Shown: in pieces, positions 1 through 13,496 of the stretch
Layout of the letters: every line of letters begins with the position of its first letter
Position numbering within the stretch: position 1 is the first letter of the stretch
Source of the DNA: Patagioenas fasciata
Taxonomy: Eukaryota > Chordata > Aves > Columbiformes > Columbidae
DNA length: 64,000 nt
Reading direction: 5' to 3'
Assembly (NCBI RefSeq): GCF_037038585.1
Contig: NC_092521.1
Location: 70,670,898 to 70,734,897, forward strand
Program-made: the position numbers and the translations under genes
The notes under the pieces: model-generated
Told to the model about the DNA's origin: nothing
What the model saw: only the letters and a program-made list of their open reading frames with translations
Databases searched by the model: none

Positions 1-3000
1 CAGTGATCTTACAGTTGAGTCAACTACAACATGGCCCATAATGTGAAAGCAGTAGGTTTACAGTAGGTCGGGCTAAAGAGACAGGCCACCATGCAGATCA
101 TTAGCCATGGCTGGCTTATGAGAGGCTTCTCTCATGGATTTCCATAGTAAGTGGGTAGGTAGGACAAAAAAGAAGTGAGTATGACAGAGCACTACTGGTG
201 CTGGCTTATGCCAAGGTCTGTGCCAAGCTACCGGAAGGAGGGGTGTTTTATAATTTTGCGGCTCCTTTGAAGGGAAGTTGAAGTACAAACAAGCTGATTG
301 AGAACAGGCCCAAGTGGAAGACCTGAGCCTTTTTACAGGGCCCCAGCTCTTTCCCTGTGTAAGAAGGAAAGCTTGTTCAGGCACTGGTATCCAGCACAGT
401 GGGGATTACAACTGCTGAGTATGTGGGAGAACCTGTGCATCCATCCCACATCCCTGTCTGTCTGTAGCAGGAGAGTTTACTCCTTAGATTGTAGAAGCAG
501 CATTGTGAAATTGAGTTCGATATCAGGGTTGTACCCTTGAAATCTCATCTCCTATCTTCAGCTATATCACTGTCTAGTAAGATACTACCTCTCCTTGCAA
601 ACCTTCCTTCTGTGAAATCCAGGTCATAGTCATTATCTCCATAATACTGAAGGGAGAAATGCTCCAGCGAGCAAATTATCAGAAAGATAAAATCTATTTT
701 GGCAAGTCTCCCTTGAAATTTGTGGATTCCTTAAACTGGCCTTGGCAAGAGTATTTGAAGCAAGTATTATCCAAGGAAAAAGATTATATTACCTCTAATT
801 CATCATTTTGTAATAATTCCAGATGACTTCAGTGACAGCATAATAGTGAAACTGATTAACATTTCACTCTCTACCAAATAAAAACATAAATTCCTCTGAC
901 TGACAGGAAAGAATAGTGCTATTAATACGTGGGAAAATGGTTCTGGTGCATTTCTAGAATTGTAGGTGGCCTGAAAACTGCATACAGTGTGTACTAGGGT
1001 AAGGATCTTTTGTAGTCTCTGACATTTGGTCAGAGTGGGCTGACTCACCATTCTGCTTTTGTAGTGTTTCATACCAGTTTTACACTTTAGCAAGTCCTCA
1101 ACTTAAGGAGGCCTTTTCTGGTGATTTGCCATCCTGCTTTTACTTCAGACCCTACCAGGAAAGAAATTGGGAAGTTCTCATGTGTCCCCTGGACACTAGG
1201 AATGTTACCCAACGTGATGTTTGTTCTGCAGGCCACAGAAACACCAGCTGACCAAGGAGCTGGCCTGTGACTGACATGCTTTGGATATGATAGTGCAGAA
1301 AGCACAAGTTTGGTCAGTTGACGCCACTCAGCTATGCTCTTACAACAGGAGTGTGCCAGAAATAGCAATAACATGTGGAGCACAAGCAGGGTTTCTGTGG
1401 CCCCATGAAACGGATCACTATGAATCTCGATATCCTATAGATTTGAGTCCTGAGCATCATATAACTTGCTGCGTTCCAGAATAACCCCCACTCATGCTCG
1501 AGCCTTCATGGCCATCTGTCACTGCTACAGTTTGTCCCCTTCCAGAGTCCCAAGTGCCACTTTCTGCAATACATCTTTTTTTCATCATACCCCTTAATCT
1601 CTCTTTTTCTCCAAACCTTCTGTGCAGGTACATGTGCACACAGTAGTTCTTCTCCATGGTCCCTACATGTTTTAATGTACAAATCTGTGTATGTCGATTA
1701 GTTCTGTAAGATGCTGCTTCTTGGAACAGGTAGGTCCAAATTTCACCACTCTTTCATTTATTAGAGACTCAAATATAGTCCCCTTTCTTTAGCTGGACTC
1801 TGAGTTTCACAGAACTTGCAGAATTTTCACATCTTCAGGAACTTGCCTGGCTTCCTGATCTGACTGGTATTGACCAGAAGGCTAAAAAAATCATTAGGAG
1901 AAAGGGCTGACAATGTGAGTGAAGAAACTTTTTTTCCTCAGGAAGGCAGGATAAAGAGCAGATATAAAAAATGTTTTGAGATGGCTCTTGAATAATAAAG
2001 GTACACACAGCGTTCTGGGATAGTCAACAAAAAAGCATGGGGACCATCTGACAGATTTCACCAAGTAACCAAAATGAATATTTTAAACAAATTAAAAAAA
2101 AAAAAAAATCAGAAAAAAAAAATCCTTATTTTCTGTTACCTGGAGGCAGGTCATCAGCTTTGTGAGCAGGGAGTGCTGACAAGGCCCTACAACCCTGACT
2201 ACACCTGTGTGATTTGAATAGGCATTGGAGAAATTAGTTTGGATGTGGTATTTCAGCTCTTTTAGGGAGCTGACAATCACCTGAAAAGATTAGCATAGCC
2301 ATGCCCTGAAGGACTTCTCAGTTATAACCTGGATCTGAAAAATGTAGCATTCTTTGCTTTTGTAGATTAATGGACCTAAGTGTAGGGGACTCTGGGATGT
2401 TGAGGTTGAAGATTTTTTTTCACTCCCCATGGGCTTACGTTTTAAGTTTAAGCTTGGAAATAAAGAGGGATGGAAGAAAGACAGAGAAGCCAAGTCTTTC
2501 AAAGCAGCCAAGCTACATCAAGGAATGAATAACAGTCTATATGCTCTTGGGAGAACTTCGCACCACAGGAGATGGATGGAAGGAGGAATTGCGTGAGAGC
2601 TGAGTATCAAGCATTCCCTGTGAGCAAGCCTCCAGAGGTGATGAGGCACATCGATTTTGATGTCCATCAAAACAAATAAATGCTTCTTTCATCCGTTTTG
2701 TGGAAGTGCTATAAAACTCACAGGCAGAAACAACATTAGCAAGACTGTATTATGCAGTGGCGGTGACAGTTTTGGCATAGTGAAGAAATAGTACATACCA
2801 GATAAGGTGAAAAACGGAGTCACACCTCCAATAAGTCCCAGGTTTTTATGTGGTCTTTAAGCTTTTTTCATGTTAAGGGAAGAAATGAAACCCAAACAGG
2901 TGAAAAGATAACTCAAATAACTTAGCTGCTAAAGATTTTTAAAATTATCTTTGCTCTGCAAGTTTCAGTTTTCATGAAGCCAAATTGAGATAAATCTGAA

Positions 3001-3314
3001 AAATTCTATAACTGTAAAAGAGCATTTACTAAAATGTTCCTGTCATTCACAGTAATGTGGAGTGAGTCAACTTGTTCCACACAGTGACCTTAATTTTTTT
3101 TCATGTTCCAACAAATTTTGTACAGTCCCAGGAGTGTCAGTGCAGTTCTGTGTATCATTGTAATTCTACCCTACCACCCTGATTTCTGGAAAAGCAATAC
3201 TTTCTGAATACTGTGTCTGCTAATTCTTTCTTTGTGTAAGAGGTAGATGCACGCATTGCCCAGTTTGTCAAAGAGAAACAACGTAGTAGTTTTATTTATA
3301 TTTGCAGAGACAAC
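1..3314. other. non-coding DNA, no gene recognised
   Basis: No reading frame here reaches a convincing length, and none matches a protein family I know. The open stretches are under about 105 codons and occur on both strands, as expected by chance. The only obvious simple sequence is a run of 15 A at 2094-2108, followed by a second A-rich stretch. The region is probably intergenic, but an intron or a non-coding RNA gene cannot be excluded from sequence alone. Confidence 0.6.
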
Positions 3315-3376
3315 AAAATCAAAAAGATAGCTGCTTGGTGACTCCAAAATCAAAAAGATAGCAGCTTGGTGACTCC
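3315..3376. repeat. 31-bp tandem duplication (2 copies)
   Basis: Two head-to-tail copies of a 31-bp unit occupy 3315-3345 and 3346-3376. They begin AAAATCAAAAAGATAG and end GGTGACTCC, and they differ at one base (CTG versus CAG after GATAG). The near identity points to a fairly recent local duplication, for instance by replication slippage. Confidence 0.9.
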
Positions 3377-3905
3377 AAGTGAGATAGCAATTATGATAAA
3401 ACAGTGATGTTTCTAGCATATTTTAAGAAGCCTGGAGGAATTAGCATAGTTTGCATGACACTGTGGGCTGGAAAGAGATATTCTTTAAGAGTACACAGGA
3501 AAATATGGTCTGTTTATCAAGTATGATGGAGAACTGATACGTCTCTCCTGTGTTTGGGTAGGTAAGTGGGGTGGGTTAGTTAAGAGGAGCTGAGAACAGA
3601 GTTTGCAGGGCAATTGGGAAATAAATTAGATCCTTTAACCTCCTTTCAAAACAAACATTTTTTAAAATCTTGTATTTCCATTGTTACAAAAAAATGTTAA
3701 CAAATCCCATTATTTTAACTAGTTCCGTTTTATGGATAGAGGCTAACTATGAAAAGAAATAATAGCCTGAAGTGTCCTTGGAACCATTAACTTTACCTTT
3801 CTGTATATTTCCTAAGAAGATACCGTGGATTTAAAGACTATATGTATTAAAGCAAGTAAGAGAAGAAACAGCTGCTTTTCTGACACTTGCACTCCTTTCT
3901 TTCAG

Positions 3906-4054
3906 CTTTTGCAGAAGGCTGACAGCCCAGCTCATTGCCACCAGCAGCATCCCACCAGCTCTCTTGGGAGTTCAGCACTGTGTTTGGTCTGTTCTACTGA
4001 TCTTCTTGAGCCTCTCGTTTCTGACCCGCAACACCACCATCTTCGAGAAGCCAG
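3906..4054 (+). other. exon-like open segment, unidentified
   Basis: A pyrimidine-rich acceptor (TCCTTTCTTTCAG) ends at 3905, and a plausible donor (CCAG then GTAGGA) follows at 4055. The 149 bp between are open in two frames. In one frame the segment reads as 49 codons with a hydrophobic stretch (VLLIFLSLSFL) like a membrane span, then LTRNTTIFEKP. The other open frame is histidine- and serine-rich. I recognise neither product. Flanking exons are not visible, and two open frames at once weaken the case. A chance splice-site pair is the more likely explanation. Confidence 0.15.
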
Positions 4055-5746
4055 GTAGGAGCTGAAGGCATTTGACACTGTGAAAGAATCAAGCCTCAAT
4101 TCTTAGCTTTAGCCATTTGTCCTCTGGGTGTTTGTTTTGTTGGGTGATGATTTAATTTTTGCTTTTGCAATATGCTCTTTGTAGAGGTTATTTTAAGCTT
4201 CCAGTGGAATAGCAGACAAGTCAGTATCCTCCTTCCTTCAGAGGAACTGAGCTGATTTTAGCTGTTCTTTGCATATTTTATAATAGCTACCACCCTGGGG
4301 TTTTCAAGGTTAACAACCACAGGTTGTTAGAAAAAGGTTAAGAGACATCTTAACCTTTGTCTGCCTCCCTTCTCTTTGTGATACACAACTGTTGATCTCT
4401 TCAAGACACACAATTGCTAATCCGTGGTATGGGGCATTTTAAGATTCACACACATAAGTATTCATGTTTAGGTAATCACTTAAGTGCAGTCCTGGCTTTA
4501 AGCACAGGTATAGCCAATGATTATTACTCAAGTGGTTATAAAGTTAAAACTGCATATTAGGGTTTATGTACATTGGTGAAACTGAGTCCATGGAGCAAAA
4601 GAACTTTCTGCTAGTCATATATACTCATGCATCAGCTGATTCTTCCACAAGTTGATCTAAATTAGGAGCTAAGCTGTGCCTTTTTTATTACCTAGAATGT
4701 GCTGTTTGTGCATCTCATGTATTTTGTCCATTAACTGACTTACACTCTGACACCCCATTAATACCAGATGTTATACCCAGGACCACCTTCAGGCTACATG
4801 GAAAACTGACAGAAGGGAGCAGAGCTGCTGAGGAACTGGCACTTTGTGGCCAAGAAGCAATTTCCTTGTTATTTGAAAAAGCCTGCTTGAAATGGCTATG
4901 GGAGAGCTTACAGACAAAATGATTGTGCCCATTTGCTCTCCAGTAATTGCTGATGAGGAGGCCTTGGGGTCAGTGGTTTGCTTTCCTGCTGTCCACACAG
5001 CTGTTTCACAGGCAGTCTATGGGAAGCCCACAGAAACATGCCCCAACAGCATGTTAAGCTTCTGGGTGTGCTCAGCTATATGATACTGAAAATGCTCTGG
5101 AGAGCAGTGCCCGAGGAGTTTTGTTGCAGGCTCACTACATGGGAAGAGCAGCATCTGGTCTGAGACCAGAAAGACAAAAGAGCCATAATCAGTGGGTTGA
5201 TTGCCTCCTCCTATCCCTCCCCAGTTTGATACCATTAAGAACCAGAGGAGCTTTCTGTGAAAGCGTAAAAAGCTGCCGAAAAGTGTTTTATTTGGAAAGA
5301 TGAATATATTGTGAGATTGCAAAAGGAACACAGTACCTCAGCAGCAGTGCCCAAGGATACAGCATCCATTACTGTAGCTGCTGTAAGTTTGATTCCCAAG
5401 TCTCAATGAAATGTTTGCCCAAAGAATGAATCCATTACCATTACTGAAAGTTACACTTTCCAGTCTGAATCATATAATTTCACCTCTGAGGTCACACTGG
5501 GCATTCAGGTGGAAAATACACTGATGCATGAGCAACAGTAGGAAATAATGGGTTTGCAAAATTCTGACCCATTTAGAGAAAATGAACTGCTTATAGCTAA
5601 AATAGGCCACCCTGCAACCAAAATGTGAGATCAAACTATCAGAATAAATTATATGCCTCAAGCTAATTATTCAGACACTTTTAGTAAGTTGCTCCAGCTC
5701 CCATTCCTGTTAGCTTGCCCCTAATATGATTCTTACAGTTCTTTGC
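4055..5746. other. non-coding DNA, nothing recognised
   Basis: Short overlapping open frames of about 60-104 codons occur on both strands around 4.8-5.3 kb. They show no consistent start, splice or family signal. I see no transposon hallmark until the CR1 fragment that begins near 5747. Confidence 0.6.
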
Positions 5747-6084
5747 TCTCTGCAGCTTCCTGCACTGCAGGAGTTGAGGTGGAGAGGGAGGTGCTGATCT
5801 CCCTGGTATCCAGTGACAGGATACACGGGAATGGTTCAAAGTTGCGCCAAGGAAGGTTTAGACTGCACATTAGGAAGCATTTATTTACTGAGAGCGTGGT
5901 AAAACACTGGAACAACTTGTCCAAAGAGGTGGTAGATGCCCCATACCTGGAAACATTCAAGGCCAGGCTGGACGGGTCTCTAAGCAACCTGATCCAGCTG
6001 AAGATGGCCCTGGTCATTGCAGGGAGGTTGGACTAGATGACTTTGAAGGTCCTTCCAATCCAAACTATTCTTCGATTCTGTGAC
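5747..6084 (+). mobile_element. CR1 LINE, 5'-truncated 3' end
   Basis: This is the 3' end of a CR1 retrotransposon, with the C-terminus of the ORF2 (endonuclease/reverse transcriptase) protein and the 3' tail. The sense frame contains the CR1 signature SKLRQGRFRLHIRKHLF, then VVKHWNNLSKEVVDAPYLE. The tail GGTTGGACTAGATGACTTTG runs into a degenerate ATTCTGTGA end near 6084. The copy is 5'-truncated, as is usual for CR1, and lacks the reverse-transcriptase core. Departures from the usual [13 protein letters not shown] suggest an older copy. It is a non-functional remnant. Confidence 0.93.
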
Positions 6085-6130
6085 AATGACCTTAATAATA
6101 TGCTTTAACTTTTGGTCAGCCATGAATTTC

Positions 6131-6194
6131 TCAGGAAGTTGGACTAGATGATCATTGTAGGTCCCTTCCCACTGAAATAGTCTATTATATTCTT
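6131..6194 (+). mobile_element. second CR1 3'-tail fragment
   Basis: About 50 bp after the preceding CR1 tail comes a second tail in the same orientation. It reads AAGTTGGACTAGATGATC, then GGTCCCTTCC and a degraded ATTCTATGA-like end. No ORF2 portion belongs to it. It may be an independent, extremely truncated insertion or the remains of a tail duplicated with the neighbouring copy. Confidence 0.75.
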
Positions 6195-9100
6195 TTCCAT
6201 ACTTTTTTTACCTGTTAGCAGTAATACAGTTTTATGTGGAAATGGACACAAACCAGAATTTCAGATGCGAGTATTGTCAGGTTGTTAGATCATTCAAAAC
6301 AGATGTGGAAAATATTACCCTGCTTATCCCAACCTCTCATCTGTATAATAGATGGCATCAAATTCCTTTGGCTCTGAGCACTCTGATGTAAGAGTTGATG
6401 TAGTCCTATGATCTGGACTTTGTGACCTATTCAAGAGCAGTCAAGGGTGTGAGAAACTGTATAAATCAGAGCAAGGGAGCATCCTTGTGTCTATGTGGAA
6501 GCTGAGCAGTACCATTTATCCAGTGAGCAAAGAGTCTTCTGAGGTGATGAAAACCTTTGGCAGCCCAACTTCGCAGTTGAAGGCATCCAATCCCCAGAAA
6601 GTTTATAGTGAGATGTTGAGATCATTCATCAGGTAGGTGGCTTGTTACCTAAAATATAGTCTGCAGCAATCTAGAGCCCTGGAACAGGACAGCAGCAATA
6701 CTGGAGGAGTTGTGATGAAGTCTCAGAAGTACTAAGAAGAGGCAAAGTCAACCAGTGCTGCAGACCTCTAGGGACTGGAGTGGAGAGGAGTGGCAGCAAT
6801 GAGAAGATCATGATGACAACCTCTGAAGCATGCTAGAGCACAGAGGAGCTGTGTCAGAGAGGCTGTTGCCATGACATTTCTTTGGATAAACATCTGGAGT
6901 TCTTGCGACTTACTGATGTGGTGCTGTTCCAAGAGCCAAAAGCTCTTGTTGCTACTTTAATTGAAACCCTGTTGCTTAAAGAGCATTCAGCACTATCTCA
7001 GCTGTGAAACTACTGCCTTGAATGAGTGCAGTGTCTCTGAGAGAAAGGAGATGTCCTTCATATGAGATACAGTCACATGCAGAAAAGAAAAATGGTCTTG
7101 TGGCTTAATCTGAAATGAGGATCCTTGCCCTTGTCTTCTAGAAACTGTAATTTTGTCCTGTGGCAGGTCATTTTGGAACAATCTGATTTTAGTGGCACAC
7201 AACCAAAATAACTGCATTGGCCCCCCAGCTGTGGGTGTGGGCAAGAAGCAGAACATGTGGTGCAGTACACAGATAGAAGTGCACAAGACTAACTTTCTCT
7301 TCTGGAGACTCCATGAACCTGCCTTTTATTTTGCTTTGCACCCTATGTTAAAAAAAAAAAAGTGTATTTCAGCTCCAGCCTCCAGGAGTGTGTGACCTGT
7401 TTTCCTGGGTTATTTAGCTCTCGGAACACTGGCTCTAAAATGACCTGTCCCAACTTTGCAAGTTATTGACATCTCTGAAAACTGTGATCTGGACATCTGG
7501 AGGGAAACAGAGATGTAGATTTTATAGGAGGCACCCAATCTTGAGCTTAAAGCATATTACGAGGTTGAATTAAATGCCGCTAGTTAGAGCCCATTAATAA
7601 CTTTAGTGGTGTGTGCCATACAAGTATTAACAGGGCTTTCTGGGAAGTGCATGGTTCTGTCAGTGGCACATGCAAACTGCAATTCAGAGCTGCTTTTAGT
7701 TTTGTCCCATCGGTGTTCAAAGAAGAGGAAAGCCACGTGTGTGCTTTAAGTGGATTCAATTTAGGCGTATTGAAGAAAAAGCTGAAGAGTAGAAAAAACC
7801 GTCCACTATTAGGAGAGCAGTTTATCTTTTTCCTAAAGTGGTTGCTTTATTCAAAAGTGTTTTCACACAGAGGGGTCTGTGTTTCTATTACACCTTTGTT
7901 TAAGCGTCTTTGATTTTATCAGCTTGCCTCTAATTTCTCTGTCAGGATTTGGTAAGTTGTGGACTGTTCATTTAACTCAGCAGCTTTGAAAATAATTTTC
8001 TATATTGTACATGAGTCACTGTACCAAAGGGAAAAGGACGAAAAGGAGAGGGTGTGGAGAAAAATTGAGTTGTTAAATGTGAAAGGGGAGACAGATGCAC
8101 CCATAACCCAGGGGCTCCTGGGATAGGAGACCAGTGCTTGGGGGGGTCTGCAAAGACAGAGGCCAGTAAAGTCCTGTTTGCCACATTTGAGTCCAACAAG
8201 GTCACTTATGGGAGCATATGGACTTGGCAGCAGGCTTCTCGTCTTTAAAGAAAAGTCATCTAATCTCTGACTTGGTTTTCAAGAAAAGGCAGAAGACAAC
8301 TTCCCTGACAGCCAGCAAGTCTTGCTCACAGGCTCCCACAACTGCAGTGCTCAGAAACCTGGGAGCCCAGTAGGGCCAACTGGAGCTTATGAGTGTTCAT
8401 GCTCACATCCCTGATGGAAGATAAACCACAGTGCTCCAGATTTCCTTTTTCTAGGGCAAAGCCTCCTCTAAAGTTCTTAGTGAGTGTTTCCTTATCTTTG
8501 AAGAAGATGTAGTATATTTTGTGTGAAGATGGTTAACCACTGCCCATTGCTGGCTCTCTTGCATGCTGACCCATCTGCCCAAAGTGTCTCTGCCTTTCTA
8601 GCCTCCTACACATGCTCTTGCTCATGCTTTGATTAACCTCTTCTATTTCACCTCCCTCTGTCCTTGACATCAACATTTTTGTCTCCTTTCACCAAAAGGA
8701 TTTTTTTTTATCCATCCACTGGTCAGCCATGTTCTTCTCTTTGCAATGCTGTTTCTCTTCAGATTGTGCCTCTTTCCTTCTGGACTTTACATTTTTGTTT
8801 TGCTGTGCTACTGGATGTACATAAGGCATGTTTATCTTTTATAATACCCACATTGCTGTAAGCCACCAATTTATTCTAGACGGCAAAGTTTGTGGGCTAG
8901 AAGGGACCATCCTGAAGGGCAGTTTCCTGCACTTCATTCTTCCAAGCCAAAGATGGATTCAGAAGCAAACTCAGGCAGCAGAAATCAGCTCAGCTTGTGC
9001 TGCAGGTGAGTTAAATCAGCTGATCAAAATGACACTTTTTGGTTCTTTTAGACTCTTGGATTTCACCTATCTGTACAAGCTGTATCAATGTGGTTTTCAA

Positions 9101-10860
9101 GTTGCAAAGTGTCTCCTATCCACAAGACTGATGACAAATTCCACTCTAACTTCTAAGATCATAAGTATTTTTCTTAACTGCAGTAAAGATACTGCTACCA
9201 CAAGAAGTATTACATGTGTCTGAGGCAGAAGGATTGCACTTGTTTCCATGGACCTCTAGGTACAGAGAGATCAATGGGAAAAGGAAGATTAAAGACAGAT
9301 GACATGACTGAAGAAAAGCTAATAGCCTGAAGCAGCTAAACTACGCTAAAGATGTCTGTTGTTGAAATCCTCATCCCAAGGAGATTTCACCCAAGTGAAA
9401 CCTTAGTCCTTAGCATGCTGTTAAGGAGGGGAGAAATCTCAAGGGAGGAATTCACAGAACAATGTGGGAATCCTAATTCTAATGAACTGCCAGGACCAGA
9501 TGGTGTTCATCTCAAGCTGTGAGGGATCTCAGCTCCAAAACTGGAAAGCTTCTGACAAACTCACGCAAAATACCCTTTAAAATAGGAGATCTTCCTGTTT
9601 GCTCTAAAGTTGTCACCAGAGAGCATCTCTTCCAAAATTCAGCGAAGAGTGACCTTGGGAGTTTACCTCCTAGATAGATGTAAATCATTTCAGAGTAGTC
9701 AGAATAGAAACATACACTTAGAAAAACAGAATTACGTCATCTGACCAACAACACAGTTTCTGCTTAAAGTCCTCAGCTGGTCTTTGAAGTTGTTTGAAGA
9801 CTGTATTTTAAAATATGAGAAGAAAAATCTGGCATATAACATCCAGGATTTTAGGAGGTTTTGATGATGTTTGCAATAAAAAGAGACTTTATGTAACACT
9901 AGACAGGTAAATTTTTGCCCCTAATTAAATACTGGTTGTTTTTTCCACATGTAGGTGACCTAACAGTGACATGCAAAGATCTTTGCTGCAATTACTCTTG
10001 TACAATTTTGTTGAGGATTTTAAGGTTGAGTTGAACATGTGATCATTACATATCACTGTCCATGTTAGGAAAAACTAGAGAAGCACACAAAATCTAGAAC
10101 GACTTATTTCAGTAAACAAAACTGTAGGCACAATTCAACTTGTATACATAGAGACTTGTGTACAATAGGAAGAAAAACCTATTTTCTTTGCAGACAGTAA
10201 TGAATCTAAAGAAGGAATTTTCCTTCAGAAGCAGAGATCTAGGAGTGGTTATTGACAGCCGTTGCCTGCTTCACCCAGGCAAACAGAGAAAGTTCCCAGA
10301 AAATTAAAGCTATAGTCACATGCAGCAGCAATTTGAATAACCTTAAAACAAATGAAAGAGAATAATTCTGCAGAATTCAGTGCTAACAGCATGTCATAAA
10401 AACTAAGGTTTGCAAGATCTAAAGGATTAGAACATTCTGCTACCATTAACAGCCTTACAGCAGACACATTATATGACCAATTTCAAACACCAAATTCTGG
10501 GTTATAAACTTCACTTCTGGGAAACAAAATGAAGAAAAATATCTTCCATAGAACTGTACAGTAAGAGTATCAAAATTTTAGTTGGAAGAGGTTATCTTCC
10601 TCTTACACAGAAGAGTGACTGAAACTGGTAGGTTAATATGCAGCTTTGCTCTTGAATTCTGATGACCCATCTTAGGCTTTCATATTTCTGAGGAAGACAA
10701 TGCCTGTCGGTCGCTTGCATCGACTGCTTGTGTTTCCTCATTAGACATTAGTATTTTATGCAGAATGTAAGTTCACATGAAATCACATGAAATGGTAGGC
10801 AATTTGAAATGTCAGCCACCTCCTTTGCCCTTTTTATATTATGCAATGTAGTAGGGAAAA

Positions 10861-10886
10861 ATATATATATATACATATATATATAT
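10861..10886. repeat. (AT)n microsatellite
   Basis: An alternating AT run is interrupted once by a C (ATACATAT). It is self-complementary and could extrude as a hairpin or act as a length-variable marker. Confidence 0.9.
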
Positions 10887-11176
10887 TTTAGGCTTTATAG
10901 CAAAGATTTTCCAAGTAAATGTAGTCTGCTTTGCTAAATGATTTCATTGCAGTCCCAAAAGTCAGGTGTAATCATTTTACAGTCTGAAGGTCAAACTTAG
11001 TCTCATAGTTACAAAATTTTCCAAGACACTGAATTATAGATTAATATGTAATAAAATATTTAAAAGTATATAAATTGTTTTTAAAATGGAACTGGGGAAA
11101 AAAAATGATCATTTAGTTCTGATTGCCCTTTTACTCAGTGTATTCCCACTAGACTTGAAGAAATGCGTCTTTGCTG

Positions 11177-11220
11177 CTCTTCTTTTTTCTTTCCTTTTTT
11201 TTTTTTTCTTCTTTTCTCTT
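11177..11220. repeat. 44-nt pure polypyrimidine tract
   Basis: Forty-four consecutive C/T bases on the plus strand, including a run of 13 T. There is no acceptor AG within the tract and no open frame follows, so a splicing role is not supported. Such tracts can form triplex DNA. Confidence 0.85.
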
Positions 11221-12247
11221 ATTCCTTGAGGGAGAATTATAAAACATTTCACAGCAGAATAGACTATTGATGTAATAACACGGGTAGTGCTTATTTAACA
11301 CAGGTTTACAGACATGTAACAGCTACCAGCATTTTTCTGGCATTAAGTTATAACTGCTGAAATCTGACACGGCCCTAAGGAAGCCAAATCTTTAGGCACC
11401 AGATAAAATTGCTGAAAGCACTTAAGGGATTTATAAACATGTGATGTGTCATTCTTCAAACATCGTTTGGCATTCAGCCTTGGTTTGAAGTCACCTTTAA
11501 GAACTCAGACTTGGGCTAAAATTTTCAAATGCAGTAACATCTGTGTTTGTATTTATATGTATATAGATATGCACAATGTATTTAGATATAATACACACAT
11601 GTATATGTATGTGGCAAATATCCATTGTAAATAACACTACACATGGCTTAAGGAAGGGATTAGCAGGGAGGCTTACTTTTGGGATTTTAGGACTAAAGGT
11701 GTCACATTTTGAAGGAGGTATTCAAGAAAATTCTTTGTATCAGTGACATATATATTTTGACCATATACACAAAGTCTCTTCTCCCTCTCAAGAAGTGCCA
11801 TTTCCCCATAAAAACTGTGGAAGACAAAAAATACTACAACAAATTTACAAATCATTAGTTACAAGTTAGGTGATCACATGTGAACAGCTCCTGCTCTGTC
11901 TGGATAGCTAGGAATGCAGTGGTACTAGGCAGCAGGAGGCCCTGATATGATTGTATATTAGAGGTAGTCTCTTGATATCTGGGAAGAATAGCAGCATGGT
12001 GAAAAGAGACTTAATCATCGCTGATTTTTTTTTTTCCCCCAAAGCTTCAGCTTCTATAAATTAAAATTGCTTTCTCTAGGTTGACCTCTCACTGTAAGAT
12101 ATCCTTGATATTCAGTCTCAGTAACTAACTTGTCTCAGTGGCTAAATTAGAAAGCACTGCAAATAAATCATGTACTATGTTTAGAGCACTTCTGTCTGTC
12201 ATGACCAAAAGTGTTGTGATAACGGTAATGGATTGCTCCTCTTCACT

Positions 12248-12490
12248 CGGGGTAATCACTGCGAACATCAGCAGCCGCAGCACCTGATGTGCCCAGTAGA
12301 ATGCAAGCCCTGATGTACTCTTGTGACTCTGCGGGGCTGGTTTCCAGGATGCGAGAAGCAGCTGCTATGAGATCCCGGCTTTGTTTTGAAATTCACTCCG
12401 AGGCACTCAGCGTCGCTGACAAACGACCTCGTTTTCTGGGTGCGGTTCTCTGGGGCTTGGGAAGGGCAACTGCGAAATTCTCAGGGAACG
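12248..12490. other. local CpG cluster
   Basis: I count 14 CpG dinucleotides in about 243 bp, well above the surrounding AT-rich DNA where they are sparse. A 78-codon plus-strand open frame overlaps it (12289-12525) but resembles nothing I know. The cluster could mark an unmethylated regulatory element or an unrecognised first exon. It is shorter than a typical promoter CpG island. Confidence 0.4.
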
Positions 12491-13470
12491 CTTCTTTAGA
12501 GTGCCAAACATGGATGAGCTGGTAAATGGTTTTGATTAGTTTGTTGGTGCCAAGGGTGCTTTTGAATGGTGTGCAGCCAGCGTCAAGATGAACTCACCTG
12601 CCAGTAATGAGAATGCCAGGAGTGCGTTTTGTCCAAGGTTTGCTCTGGAGTCAGTGTGGCATTATTGCTGCTCTTCACCCTTCCCTCTGGATCTTGGTCA
12701 GTGGAGGGAGAGAAGAAGGAAAATAAAAATGAGAAGGGATAAGCAGAAATCCGAGAAACTAAACACATAATTAATACATAATCAGGTTTACACCAGGAAA
12801 AGGGAGAGAGCCAAGACATATAGATATAGCTCTGGATTCCTTCCAGGGGTTTCTGAGGACCAGAAATGCTGCTGCTGTTCACTGACACAGCTGACCTGGG
12901 CCTCTGCCAGGGAAGGGGGTGGGCAGAGGAGGGTGTGTGTGTGTTTGTCTTTCCCTCCTCAGTATGAAATACGTCTACTTTCCTCTGCCATTGGCACTGC
13001 TTGCGACCATGTCTGTTTGCAAAATCACCATCTCCCCTGTGGAATGATGAAGTTGTCCGAATCCCAAGTTCGAAGGGATGGGCTGCCGCGTAACAGTTAT
13101 TTTTGCTTTGCTTTGTGTTTTGTAATGTTTTGCCTTTCAGTGTCTATGAGGAAATATTCTAAATAAGTCTTTTTTTTCTGTAATGGCAATGTCTGAAATG
13201 TACCCTTCTGATTTTCATTTGTGTATGGCTATAGAATATTTTAAATTTCCTCTACTTGGTAGCCTTTAGCAGGGTCTGATCTACACTCAAGGACTAAAAG
13301 CCCTTTGAAAATGTTGTGTCATCATACAAATAGTCCCTAATAGGTCTAGTATCTATTTTTAAAAAAATGGTTTATAGTACATTTAATAACTTATGAAAAG
13401 TAATGGGTTCATTTTGAACTGATTTACTGCTGTTATGTCCACAGATGGGATTTATAAGGATGGGTTAAAT

Positions 13471-13496
13471 GTGTGTGTATATATATATATATATAA
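13471..13496. repeat. (GT)n(AT)n compound microsatellite
   Basis: A short GTGTGTGT run passes directly into an alternating TA run ending in ATATAATAG. The compound dinucleotide repeat is visible directly. Confidence 0.9.
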
